From Xestospongia muta (lineage: Eukaryota; Porifera; Demospongiae; Haplosclerida; Petrosiidae): DNA of 64,000 bases. Made by a program: the position numbers and the translations under genes. Location of the stretch: contig OY848928.1 of assembly GCA_963693285.1 (NCBI GenBank), positions 1,612,501 to 1,676,500 of the forward strand. The letters are read 5' to 3'. Within the stretch, counting starts at the first letter, position 1. Each line of letters begins with the position of its first letter. Under the pieces are notes generated by a model that was not told the origin of the DNA, made no database searches, and saw only the letters and a list, made by a program, of their open reading frames with translations. Below, piece after piece: positions 24,739 through 37,700 of the stretch.

Positions 24739-27700
24739 GCTAAATAAAGTCAGTGCTGTGGAAGGTAAGATTATTAATTTTTCGGTAGTTGTTCATTAAT
24801 CCTCACCACTCTCAGTGTGGGTTGGAATTATAACAACAATTAGCATTGTGTATTGCTCTAAGTCAGCAACTACAGAGTCTACAGTCACAAATATTGACGG
24901 GGAAATTGTAAAACTTCAACATTATAAATTTGTTCTAGCTACAAAACTGTCAAATGGATAGAAAGCTAAAAGTCATAAAGATCTTTTAAAGCACAGGCAG
25001 GATGGAAGAGTTGATCGCTTAGATGTTACAATGTATGATGTTGTTCTTTCTTTTTTTATGAAACTGATTTGCTATGCCTTCTGTTAAAATAACCAAATAT
25101 TATTTATAATTTTTATGGTGGACTCAATTGATGTATTAGGTATAATTGTATAATAAGTGTTTAGTGTTATGTTGAGATAGGATTGTCTCATAATTATTTA
25201 ATTGTTAAATAGTTGTTATTTACACAATTTTTGTGGTATTAAAACGTGGTAATTGTGACAATGGATATTTCTTAGTTCTTGGTGTTACTTTTTCATTTAC
25301 ACTTGTTATATGTCTTGTATACTATTTAAAACCTTTTCTTTTTGTAATAAAACAGTCTTTTTGTGATTTTAAAACTACCCTGTCAACTTGGTGACCAGAC
25401 GTGTTTGCGAGCATCTTCTATACAATTCTTCACAATTTTATAGATGTTGCATACCGAAAAGTTCTAGCTGAAGGAGAGATGGATTCTCTAACTGAAGGAG
25501 AGATTGATGTAGCATATGCCAGACTTATGTTTCTAGGAGCAGCTGGTGTTGGAAAGTCAATCTTCAAGTGATCACTCATGAAAGAACCTTGGAACCCTCA
25601 CATTAACAGCACCATTATCTCTGATGTTCATTCTCTGAGACCAATTGGACGAGATTGGCAAACATTAGGTCATAAAGATGAGGAGAAATGGAGAGAAGTC
25701 ACAGAAGAAGATGAGCTGAATGAAATGGCAGAATTACTGGCTGCTGTACATCAGAACAGAAGTAGTTTGAATGAGTTCAGTAGCAAAGTAATTGCTGCTA
25801 CCAAGTTGTTTCCAGATTCTCACATGCTAGAAAGCACTTCAATTTCAGAAGAAAAGGTCAAAGAAATTGAGAAATCTCGTGTTCAATCTATGAGTTCAGC
25901 AAGTAATATTAAACAACAACCATTTCTTCATGTTTGGGATTGTGGGGGTCAGCCTAGTTTTTTAGAAATTCTTCCAGCCTTCCTTACCTCTCGTACTATG
26001 TTCTTTCTCCTGTATGATGCCTCTAAGAGTTTTGAGGAAAAGTGGCAGTCTATACAGACAGTACAAGGAGAGAGAAAGGTTGAAGAAGAAGTTAGCATTA
26101 CCACAGTTGATCTCCTTCTCAATTGGCTGTCCAATATTCATATTCATCTCATAAAATATGATGAAAAGAGAGCACTCTTAAATTATCCTCGTGTACTATG
26201 CATTGGTACACATGGTGACAAGCTCAAAGCTATGGGTCAAACATATGACCAAAGATAAAAGAAATTGAGTCATATTGCAAAGATAAACAATTTGAAATTC
26301 TTATTGATGGTTTTCACATTGTTGATAATACTACTGCTGGGAGTGGTGAAGGTGAAGATGTTGCTTTCTCTAAAGTACTCCAAAGTACTCCTTTTTTACC
26401 ATGACTTAGGAGTGCTCTTGTTCTACCCTCATATTGCTGGTCTAGAAAATGTAGTGATTCTCAGTCCCAGATGGTTTGTGATGCTCTTAGGAAGGTGTTA
26501 ACGCTAAAAGGAAGAGAAGACCATAAAACACGACTTATGTGGAACATATTACGTGAGAAGGGAATACTTCTCCAACCTCTCTATGTAGCTGCCTGGAGAG
26601 ACATTGAATGTCTTGATCCAGAGTCATTGATTAGTTTATTGGTTCGCTTTCGCCTTGCTGCTGAAGTGAAGACAGATCAATTTTATGATCCCAGTGTAAA
26701 GCAATACTTCTTACCATTAGTGTTGCCTTCAGCCATGAAAGCATCATTTTTCCCAGGTTATCGTCAAAGAGCAACACCATTGCATCTCATATTTAGAACT
26801 GAGTTTGTACCACCAGGTTTTTTCACTCGTTTTATTACGACAATTGCAGAATCATCGTTATGTGACATCAACTTTGATAAAGGTGTATATTGCAATCGAA
26901 TAAATATTGAATTTGGAGACCCACCAATTGATGAAGTAATTTTAAGTGAGCTACCTCATGCTATTCAAGTTGATGTCCATCGATATGCACCTGAAAGTGA
27001 CAGTCTTGACAAATTTACTTTTGTCTGCCAAAAATTGTGTAGTTTTGTTAAGGAAGTAGCTAAAGAAGTTGACAAATGTCTGTTTGCCAGTGAAGGTATA
27101 GATACTGATACTGATGACAATGATGAATCTGGTAAAGTATTTAAAGAAGTTCGATTTGTATGTGCTGCAGCAGAATGTCAGTCTACTTCAGATTTTCATT
27201 ATTTAAAGCACAAGAAAGGTCAGACCTGTGATGTATATCTCCGTTGCAAAAACAGTGATAAACTCTGTAATGTAAAGTTTTACCTGAAGAAGGCTTTTGG
27301 TTTCCTGACAAGAGCACTGCATTGAAGGTGAACATTACTTGTATATAATTATATAAAAAAATTATATGAAATTTTTATGATTATAGAAAACCACCACATT
27401 GCAACAAAAAGAGATGTGGGATATTAGCAAAAGGATTTCAGACCAAGAGAAATTATTTGAGCTTGCTGCAAATTTAGAAATGACACAAAATCTTAATGTC
27501 ATTCTTCAAGATCCTTCTAAGCAGAAATGAGCTGGCTTTGAACTATTGTGTGAGTGGGTAAATAATAAAGGAGGTGTACGTGATGAAATGGTAGAAGTTC
27601 TACAAGAAATAAATCTACCACAACTTGCTGACATGTAAGATGTTTTGTTATAACAAACAATAATTATATGTTTTAAATTTAATTAAGGGTAAAGGAAGCT

Positions 27701-28229
27701 GAGTATGATTCTGAGAACTTAGGCAATAAGTCAAGTCAACAAAAGGTTAGTACTAAGACACATCAATTTTCTTTACTTGTAGTTACTACTATACAGGGTC
27801 ATCAAAAACAATTGGTAAATCCAATCAATATACCATCTGCCAGTTCTGTCCCTCAGTCTCCACCCACAATCACACCTACAACTATTATATCTGATGTTGA
27901 TCTTTTAAGATGTACTCGTCATGTTCGTGGAAATATATCCATTCTTGCTGGCTCCATTGGTATTACTTCTGCAGATCTACAGGAGATACAACGTGACTAT
28001 AAAGAGGTAGAGACGCAAGCTTATTGGGTATTAAAGAAGTGGCATGCAACTGTTTCAAGCAATGTTCAGCACAAAGATCTTCATGACAAACTGCACGTTT
28101 TAGGATTTAGTAAGGCTGCTAAAAGGTATCATTGTTTATACATGAACAATAAAATTATTATTTATTATCTATAGTTTGATGAATCCTGACATGCCTCCTC
28201 CACTGCCACGTAAATGTGTTGTTATGTGA
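24739..28229 (+). pseudogene. Multiply disabled Roc-COR-Death copy (copy 4)
   Basis: The exon equivalent to the 25-nt exon is 26 nt (24739-24764) with an in-frame TAA. The large exon begins at 25444 and has GAAGVGKS, but a CGA codon has become TGA at 25569-25571. One A is lost near 26252 (frameshift). Roughly 195 nt are deleted near 26370 (between FSK and VLLFYH), and another base is lost near 26480. A further shift lies near 27270, and CGA to TGA recurs near 27528 in the Death exon. Later exons (27687 on, 27798-28125, last exon to 28229) are open and end in PRKCVVM, a CaaX box. No microexon array or MAQ exon precedes it. Confidence 0.9.
24790..25430. other. Unexplained insertion in the intron of copy 4
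   Basis: The intron between the short exon and the large exon is about 680 nt here against about 350 nt (gene 1) and 300 nt (gene 3). The extra DNA has an internal TATTTAAAACC, then AATAAAACAG, then TTGGTGACCAGACGTG about 45-60 nt later, which could be the right end of a solo LTR with a primer-binding-like site. I found no matching left end, so this is only a suggestion. Confidence 0.25.
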
Positions 28230-28599
28230 ATATAGCTCTAACACATCATTTGAAGTTCAGTAGCATACATTGACTATATAACTAATGTAATCTGCTAATA
28301 CTAGTCTTGTCTACAAAAGATTGTTGCTAATTATTATAATTGAATATTTGTGGTAACTATTAAGATTAATTTATATATTTAAGCAAGTTAGACAAATAAT
28401 GACCTTTTTAATCAATTTACTGCAAAAACTATAAATGTATGTACTTAGACATCAAAATTGAAGTACTTAATGAATCAGTTTAAAAATCTACAAAAGGGCT
28501 CCATATCATACAATGACTTTTCACAACATTTGCTGTAACTACCATGTATTTAAATGGTATTATACCAATAATTGTCTACTAATTCTCAAACATCAAAGT

Positions 28600-28920
28600 T
28601 AGCTACAACAATTCAGTTGATCAAGTCAAAAAAATTGCTATATAAAACCTAAAGATAAAACTTCAAAGTAACAGTGTTGATTTAAGCTTAAGCGTTTATT
28701 TTTCAAGATGTAAATGACAATTCTGCTAGTTGTGTATGGTCTGAAAATCATGGGAGGGCAGTAAATTATAGAGATATCTATTGTTGTCATCACATAAGTA
28801 TATTTTGATTCTGACGTATGTCATGGAGAGATTACCTATGCTTGTGATATATGTAGAAAACTAGTCTTCCCACTGTCTTTAAAGATTACAAACCTAATTA
28901 TGAAAATCAATTAATACTAT
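28600..28920 (+). pseudogene. Decayed TIR-domain exon inside the GTPase cluster
   Basis: The DNA aligns by eye with the TIR exons at 49205 and 53624: AGTTAGCTACAACAATTCAG for the start, GTATGGTCTGAAAATC near 28735, CATGGAGAGATTACCTATGC near 28821 and AAACCTAATTATGAAAATCA near 28890. Frame is lost throughout. It shows that a TIR gene once stood between GTPase copies. Confidence 0.7.
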
Positions 28921-30770
28921 ACAAGTTGTGTCCCTTTGTGTTTTGGACTATATGATTAGTATTAAGTAATTATATTTCACCTTTAGTTAGTGATTGTAGG
29001 TCACAAGTGTTTAAGTTACAAGATGTTGGTCACTTTCTATTTCTACCTTTTTTCCTTGGTTTTTATGTTGTATAGACAACATAGATTACTGTATCAAATT
29101 TTGGTGTAATAATCATCAAGGATATTACATGCTTTTAATATTTATTGTTAGTTATTTCTGTAACTATACTGCATTGAAAATATCTTAAGCTCCAAAATAC
29201 TCAACTGGATTGCACTAGTATCATTTTATTATGGAGATACAATGGAGAATCCAAGTTATTCCCTGCCTCCAACTCAATCCCTTTCAACCCGTCATGTAAC
29301 GAGATTATAATGAAAAATCACTTTATAAAAATAAGATGCGTGTCATCCAAGTGTTCCATAGTAGCTGCCCAATTGCAATCATTCATTTATTTTGGTACTA
29401 TAACAATATAGATGGTACTAGAACAATATCATATATAGAACATTGAAAGACTAATTGTGTATGTTATACTTTAATAAACAGCATATAAATTTTGGGATAT
29501 ATTGGTTGAATTTGTCTTTGACAAGAAGGTGGTGTGTGACAATTCAGTTCATAAGTTCAATATACTTTTGATTCCACTTGAATTTATATGTTTCAATTAA
29601 ATCACAAATAAAAGCTGGTCTGATTGACAACAAAAGTCTAACAGATGAATCCAACACTGATCCATCAAAAGCTACAATAAAGGTATTTTATAAAGGAGTT
29701 AGTGATGCAAGTGATGCTCTCTAATTGTTATACTCAACAGAAATGGTACAAGCAAATCATTAGAGTGAATCAAATTAGTTGTTTTGATGAGCAAGACTTA
29801 AACAGGAAAGAGTGCCTAAAGACCATATTAGTGATTGTAGAAAAGTATCTGTGACAGTATGTTTGTTGGCTGTTCAATGTGTAGGATAAAACATCACACA
29901 GTGACACACACAAAGGAATCAACTGATTAAATTCAGTACTACAACGATTTCTTCTTTATCAGTACATTGAGAAATATGAAGAGGAAACCGAAGTAAAATC
30001 GTTTTATGCAAAGTTGAAAACATATTGTGTTTTGTGATTACTTAGATATAATTACATATTAACTGAACAATTACCAAGCAATGGAAACATTTGACACTAG
30101 TGGTTTTACCTTGACTATTGATACAAGCTTTTGTACACATTATTGTTGTGGTATAATACCCATACTGTGTAGCTATTATCACAATGGACTGTTTTTGCAT
30201 TGCATCATGTCAATTGTAATTCTAGACTCTAATTGCATCATGTGAAAACAACAATTGCAAAAATGAGATTGTAACTTGATAAAGGTAGTTTAAATATTAA
30301 AAGAAACTAAATAGGATGATATTCCATCATGTACATTATACATTATTCAGTATTACAGCCACTGGATGTCTAGTCCACTGACGTATTGATCTGTATTATA
30401 TTTGTGATCTGCATCAACGTTTTTTGCTATATAGAAAGAAAACTTTTGAATTTCAGCTGTTTCAGTTTATGATCAGGTTTATTTAGCTATTACATACATT
30501 ATAGTAGACGTAACTCAGCTGTTACATATACACAGACTAAATACTGTAATCCTCACACATGGGCACATAAATCAGAACATTCTATAAATTTGCATGGTTT
30601 ATTTTATAGATTATATTGAGTATTGTCAAATTATAAATTAGCAGAATGTACAAGGATTTATACATAGCTACAGCATCTTTAGCTATATTAATGAATGAAT
30701 AGAATTGGATCTAAGATTTCAATCAATTCTCTACTCTCTAGTAGGTGTAGTACAGGCTTTATTCTAGTTA
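28921..30770. other. Unannotated stretch
   Basis: AT-rich DNA without a convincing open frame, RNA gene or recognisable element. A few short codon-like runs near 29560-29860 do not join into a model. Confidence 0.5.
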
Positions 30771-32440
30771 TTAAATTCAGTATATATGCACGTGACTTTC
30801 TTCATTGCGTATGCTATTGGTATCTCCATCGCTGAGTGATTCTGCGAGTTTCAACTCCTCATTTGCAAGTTCTGTTAGTATCCTGTAGTTGGTACGTTAC
30901 TACTGAATTACAAGTTCTTCAGTATAACTTCTAAATTAAAAGTATATAATATACGACGTATCTTTAGCTCCAGGTGTACGTAGCTGGCAGAAAACGCCGT
31001 ACGTTTATGTGAAATTAATACAGTTAGGTTCCAGGGTTTCAGGTTTGGGTCTGGGAAGTAGTACCAATTTTACAATATGGTATGACCTTCTCTGCTGTCT
31101 GCCTATACTCAGTGAACAATGTGTGTGAATCAACCAAAAATAATTATTATATATAATTAATAATTTTAAAAGCTATTATAGTGTCTATGATACCAGTTAC
31201 AGAATACCATACATTTAATGCAAAATTAAGACAGGTTAAAGGTTTAAGCATTGTTGTCTGTTAATCTATAGGCTATAGTATGTAATGGTTTTCCATGTTG
31301 TGTTCAGCACTTAATGTTGCTAATATTATTTGAAAGTGATATATACAAACATGTCTATACAAATCCAGCTATAGCAGAGAGTCCAATCTATATCTTGTAT
31401 AATATACAAATGTAGACCTCTTAAGCAATGAAATATGGACTTCAATGTCTGGACATCTAGACACTTTCAACATTTCGAGTTAGAAATTTCTAAACCACTT
31501 AAATTTGTAGTTGAATTTTAAATATTTTGTGTCTGTCACAAAGTTGTCATTTATGACCCAGTATTGTGAAGCAACAGTTATATAAATATCAGACATAGGG
31601 TCTTCCCAGGACTTGTGCGGGTTTTCCTTTACATAATTTACAATTTATAGAGTAATGTAATTTTAACAAGTGAGTATTTATGTCTGGCATGAAGTCCATA
31701 CATTGCTAGCAAATTATTGTTAATGTTAAGGATTTAGACAGTGGTATCACACATGACAACTATGACAGGAATTTACGAGAACAATAGCTTTGATTATAGT
31801 ATACCCTTATCACATCTTTGGTTTGGTTATATGTCATAATTTTACTCATTATAGTTATGATAGAACTCTATGGGGACAGCTGGTTTGGTTAAAGTAGAGT
31901 GACTTGGTTGAAATCTAGTGTTTTGCATTGCTTATAAGAGCAATCTCTACATAAGTAACAGCAGTTAAAGCAACCAAATTGTACAGCAATTTCTGTACAG
32001 CAGTTCAATCTCTTTATTCTACTTAACCTATAGCATTATAAAGGCGTAGATCATGTTTATTTCATGCACAAAATTATCACGTTTTAAATTTATACAGAGG
32101 TTAATTTCAGAAAGCTACAAGTCCACCTTGTTAAAAAAGCATACATTAAATATTCATACATTAATTTTCACAACTTGTTAAATTAAACAACTGCAAAATT
32201 AACACGATTTATAATATCGTAATGTAATATAAAGATTGTACGTTGTGATATATTTGATAAGGGAGTGCACTCCCTTATCTAATCTTCCATGTCATAATTT
32301 TACTCATGATAACTATGACAGGAAGTCTATTGGGACAGTAGCTTTGACTACATAATAACCTTATCACATGTTTAGTTTGTTCATGTCATAATTTTACTCA
32401 CAGCAACTATGATAGCCAGGAAATCCAATGTGAAAGTAGC
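30771..32440. repeat. Third copy of the intergenic module
   Basis: Diverged repeat of the modules at 6480-7540 and 10940-12480: GGCAGAAAACGCCG near 30985 (MITE family A), ATATCAGACATAGGGTCTTC near 31588, and copies of the 90-bp CTTATCACATCTTTGGTT unit near 31800 and 32270. Non-coding. Confidence 0.55.
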
Positions 32441-32448
32441 TATAACTA

Positions 32449-32691
32449 CACTGTAAAAATTGATTTGTTGATTTAACTAATATATTGTTATACAGGTTGC
32501 ATGTAGCAAACTTAATATAATGTGAAAGTAAACATAACACTGTTTTTATTACTGATGTACTAATAGCTACATAAACAATAGTAAATTAGTAATCAAAACA
32601 AGGTTATGTCTATTTTCACATCATATTAGATTACTACCTGCAACCTGTATAACAATACATTGGTTAAATCAACAAATCAATTTTTACAGTG
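32449..32691. mobile_element. MITE with about 85-bp terminal inverted repeats, family B
   Basis: The left end CACTGTAAAAATTGATTTG is mirrored at the right as CAAATCAATTTTTACAGTG. Inverted homology continues for about 85 bp (for example TATACAGGTTGCATGTAG against CTACCTGCAACCTGTATA). The total is 243 bp with no coding capacity. I cannot define a clear target-site duplication. Confidence 0.85.
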
Positions 32692-32917
32692 TTTATAGTC
32701 AAATGACTTGGTCAAAAGTTAGCACTTACAGGGGAGTAGGAACCAAGGGGCCAAGTCAGTTCTTTCTGAGAAAAAAGATTCTTGTATATTCTGTATTTAC
32801 CATGTTATAACTGCTCACACACAAAAGAAAGAACCGAGGTTAGGACAAATACATATGTCTGTACAAACTCTCTACATAAGTATCCAGTTTGTTATCAGTA
32901 TTATATGCTTTTTTACA

Positions 32918-33038
32918 GTCCTGGCAGAAAACACAATACTTATGTGAAATTAATACTATACTTTACTTTCTAAACCATAATCCTCAGAACCTAAATGCAT
33001 TAATTTCACATTAAAGTATGGCTTTTTTCTATCAGGAC
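32918..33038. mobile_element. MITE, family A (best-preserved copy)
   Basis: It begins GTCCTGGCAGAAAA and ends TTTTTTCTATCAGGAC. The arms include GTGAAATTAATAC on the left and GCATTAATTTCAC with TTAAAGTATGG on the right. About 121 bp, no coding capacity. Diverged relatives lie at 6801, 11305, 30983, 54098 and 58574. Confidence 0.75.
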
Positions 33039-34754
33039 ACTAGCCACAGCATTTATGTAATTGTGAACACTAGTAGTATTTAGCATTCAGTTTATATCAC
33101 AGTAATAGCACTTTTTAAACATTATGTGGTAATTGGTAATAGCAGGAATCTGTTAGATTTTGCCTTGAAGTGAGTCACATGACTGTAGGAACAAACAAAG
33201 CACAAGTCCATAATAGCAATGGCACATGCCCAGTTATAATTTGTAGATATAATAGAATGGGTGTAATTAGGGATAAATTACAGGAATGTCTCTTAAATTA
33301 TTAAATTTCATGAGGCTAAGCTATTCACTTTAAGAAAGTGTAAATTATCCTGAATTTATTTGAATGTATTCTGTTACAAATTTATGATATACTTTGACAA
33401 ACTGTTGATTTAAGAGCAGACAGCTTGACCACAAAGGGGAGACCATATTCACTATCGAACTATTCTTATGTTTAACTTTACACCCACCATGTAATCTCAT
33501 GAGAATGCTATTTCTTCACTAAAGTGTTGAAACAAGAATATAATTAAACAATATTATAATTGAACAAATCATCCTATGATGGTTTAGGAAGATACTAAAC
33601 TAACTTCACACTGAAACATTGACTAGAACTACAATGATTGCATAATTAGCATCAGTGTCTGTTGAATACTATAACTATAGAATGCTAGAAATATAAGTAT
33701 AGAAACAAGTTAATGAGACTGTTTGAGCATTGGTAGTTATACTGATTGTCACAACACTTGTAGTTAGTGTTAATTAACTTCATTGGCTGCTATATGTGTC
33801 ACCATTAATGGATGTGGTTTATTTTCTTTTGTTGCTCTTTAAAGTCATACACAGCAATATATTAAAAATGTAAAGGTGGATGTATATACATAGCAAATGG
33901 TCTGAAACATTTGTAGGAAATTTATTTAACAGTTGATTAAAACAATATAAAGACAAGAGGCTAGTTATGATATATTTTTCTCATATTTGATAGTTTTCAT
34001 AATAGTAAAGAAACTTAACTGTTACAAATGCTTTGGAAATACTAATCATATTTTAATAACATTATAACAACTATACAATACTTATAGTAAGTATTAAAAT
34101 TAACTTTGTAGCAAGCAATATATAGCAATAAAGTTAATGTAGACAATCAATCTGTAAAGTCAAAACAAAGATAATACAATCAGTGTAAATGTATCACAGT
34201 AAAACTATTGAAACAATTCTTGTTTTATGACCAATAACTCAGAATTAAAAGAAAAATAGTAGCTAGCCATTTTAGGAAAGTATACAAAACAGTGTAATTT
34301 AAAGAAAATTAGATATCTACTTTGTAAATTATTTTTTAGACACAAAACTATTGATTTCTACATTATGACATATCTCCTCATGATACTAAAGTTATTATAG
34401 ACAAAACTTTTGAAACCAATGTAATGTAATGATTGTCTGTATACTAATACAATAACAAAATGTATATAAGATGATAGCTCACAAAATGTATGATATAGAA
34501 GTCATTTTTATTGGATTAATATAGAACCATTCGTACATTATGTCTATTTTAGATTAATTTTTCTAAATGAATGCAGACATGACCAGGAGCAAATAATTGC
34601 AAAAAAACATTCTTGTAATCTTTCATATTCTATGTATCTATATATGGCATTACTGTTCTTTGACTAGTCTCTAGTCTTTGCTCCATAAATTTCCTCTATT
34701 ATTATAACATCTGTTATTATAACCTTTATTATTATACAGAATTAGAGTGTAGTT
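33039..34754. other. Intergenic region upstream of gene 5
   Basis: 33855-34190 repeats 23552-23890. 34640-34754 matches 13260-13381 and should hold the promoter and leader of gene 5. The remainder has no recognisable gene. Confidence 0.5.
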
Positions 34755-34790
34755 ATGGCTCAAAAACAAGATCAAGACCCTAACTCTCTT
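34755..34790 (+). CDS. First coding exon of gene 5 (MAQKQDQDPNSL)
   Basis: ATG plus eleven codons and a GTGAGT donor at 34791, in a context homologous to the gene 3 first exon at 13382. It ends in phase 0. The next recognisable non-repeat exon is 43561-43585, so intron 1 would be about 8.8 kb and hold array 4 and a transposon. Confidence 0.6.
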
Positions 34791-37700
34791 GTGAGTCTTT
34801 CTTTAAAGTTATTATCACAAATCACAAATATTTATAAAAAGTTGTATACTCTATTTATGTTCATAATAAACACTAACTCAGTATTATAACTCTGGCTAGG
34901 AATGAACTAGAAATAAATGGTTTACACCATTTGTAATGCCTTGTAAATCTGCAAATTATTAATAAAAATCAGAGTGTTAAAAGTTGCAAACCAAAAGTTC
35001 CATATAAAGTGAATGGGATTCTTTGCACATGACTGACATCACACATAGTTTCATATTATTAACAAATGGCTGTACAAGAATTCTTTAGCTTTAGCAGAAA
35101 AGTTCAGAAACTATTGAATAAAGCTTTAACAATAAAAGTAGGTTAGATCAAGAAGAGACAGCTGCAAGGAACCATGAAAGCTTCAGTATGACTTGCAAAA
35201 AAATTGCAAATATGATGCCACATCTAAGTCTGGTTTATGATGTTGCTTTAATTGAAATTCCACTAAACTATAGTCATTCTCAGAGTATAGACAAAATGTA
35301 GCAATATGGAAAATTAATTCACAAAGCAATATATTAATAATAATTGAAATATAACTACTCTAGTACAATAAAACAATCCAAACATTATATTCATCCATCA
35401 AAATTCACCGTGTTTGTAAATTAAACTTAACCAATTAAATTGCTTCATTGAAGATTAATGCATCAAGACACCTGTTTTGACATGTTTTACTGATTTAATT
35501 GCACTCTATAAAAATGCGTGTTTCTAGTCAATGATCTTTAATGTGTTTTTAGAACAGATATCTGACAATACATTGTTATTACTAGTTTTATTATACAATG
35601 AAATTAGAAACAAAATATACAAAAGAGGTTCTTTATTATGATAGTTGTTACAAGGCAATTACAATTCAAGAATTAACATGTTGAAGTCTTTTGTCTGTGT
35701 GTCAGTCATTTCATTCAAGTCAGCCATAAAGATATTTGACCTACTTGATGAGGTGCAAAATATATGGCTCTTATCCACTGAAAATAACACAAAGATAACA
35801 TGAAGAAAGACTACTATATATATAGATACTATAGAAGTATACAATGATATAGCCCTCTGGCAATATCTTTTACAATGTCCCTTATTGGCAAAGTTGATAA
35901 AATGTATATAGATAACTAATTAATGATGTCATATATTATATATAATTTATAACTCATTATGTACTACTTAATTTGTACACCTATACATCACAAATATATA
36001 TGCTGTTCTGTTTTTCTCTTTCTCTTATTCTTGTCAGGTATTTATGATTTGTTTATTCATTATTAACTTCGCTGTGCTTGGGCACACAGCGAGGCACTGT
36101 AGTCTATCAGTGTCTGTGTCTGTTACCCGGGCAAATGGCTTTGAACTGCTTTAACTTGGCAAACATGGCACTGGTAGCCACCAAACTATAGTGGACGGTA
36201 GCAAAACGTCTGTACTTCTTAAGAATACTGCTAAAAGGAGAAGGAGTGTCAAATGAACAAAAAACTTTAAAAGTCTGAAAACCTTTGGAAAAAGTACAGC
36301 TTTCAATGAAGACTCGAGAATTCAATAAAAACTTCATACAGCTTATGACATTTTCCAACTTTTTAAAGTGAGAATTTTTGCAAAAATACTTCTTTGGAAA
36401 GTTATGACAGTTTTACTAACTTTTGGCAGTTATCTTTTCGATACATTGAGCATGGACTAAAATACTAGCACCATAGCTGTCATTGGAGAATCACTAACTT
36501 TTACTAAGAAGTTGGAAGTGTTGGACTTTTTTGTCAATTAGAATGCAAAGTACCCAGTAGACACGCTAATCAACAAAACTTTTTTCCCTTTGATTGAAGA
36601 GAAATGCTGAGTCATAAATAATCATCTTGCGCATCACATGAAATATCTCTTGCCTATATTTTGTGGTATACGTCTCTTGAGAAGGCTAAAAGAATAAAGA
36701 AATTTGCTTGGTAGTGCCTTATGGTCAATTAGTTTGCAAATTGGCCAGTAAGTTGACAATTGTCAGAGTAAAGCTGAGCCATTAATAATTTACCATACCT
36801 TTAAGCTTGTGGAATGTTAAATGTACAACCACTCTGCACTCTGCAGTCTAGATCTACACTGCCCACCACAGCGAAGTTAAGCACTTTAGTGCATTTCATT
36901 AATCATTGTTTTTCTCTCTTTTATCTACTATGATCATATTATGATGATATCCTACACTGTATCCCTCTTATTTAGGATGTAAGTATGAACACACATTAGT
37001 ACTATGTGTAGTTTAATCGTGTATTTATTATTAATCATTATTTTTCTCTCTTTTATCTATCTGCTATGATCATATTATAACAATTTCCACTGATTCCACT
37101 TATTTAGGATGTAAGTATAAACACACATTAGTATTATGTATTGTTCCATTGTGTGTTCATTATTAATCATTGCTTTTCCTCTTTTATCAACTACGATCAT
37201 ATTATCATAACATCCGACACTGAATCTCTCTTATTCAGTCTGTAAGTATTATTAACACACACTAGTATTATGTATTGTTTAATTGTGTATTCATTATTAA
37301 TGATTGTTTTTCTCTCTTTTATCTACTATTATCATACTATAACAATTTATACTATATTCCACTTATTCAGGATGTAAGTATGAACACATGCTAGTATTAT
37401 GTATTGTTTAATTGTGTATTCATTATTAACGATTGTTTTCTCTCTTTTATCTACTATGATTATATTATGATGAATTCCTATACTGTATTCTACATTTAAG
37501 GAAGTAAGTAAGAACACATGTTAGTATTATGTATTGATTAATTGTGTATTCATTATTAATTATTGTTTCTCTCTTGTTTATGTACTATGATCATATTATG
37601 CTGATATTCTATACTGTATCCTTTTTATTTAGTATGTAAGTATAAACACACATTAGTTTTATGTATTGTTTAATTGTGTATTCATTATTAATCATTGTTT

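Noticed and set aside
24790..25430. Complete LTR retrotransposon
   Set aside because: Only a possible right LTR edge is seen; no paired repeat and no pol genes between 24790 and 25430. The integrase fragment at 23905 is not clearly connected.
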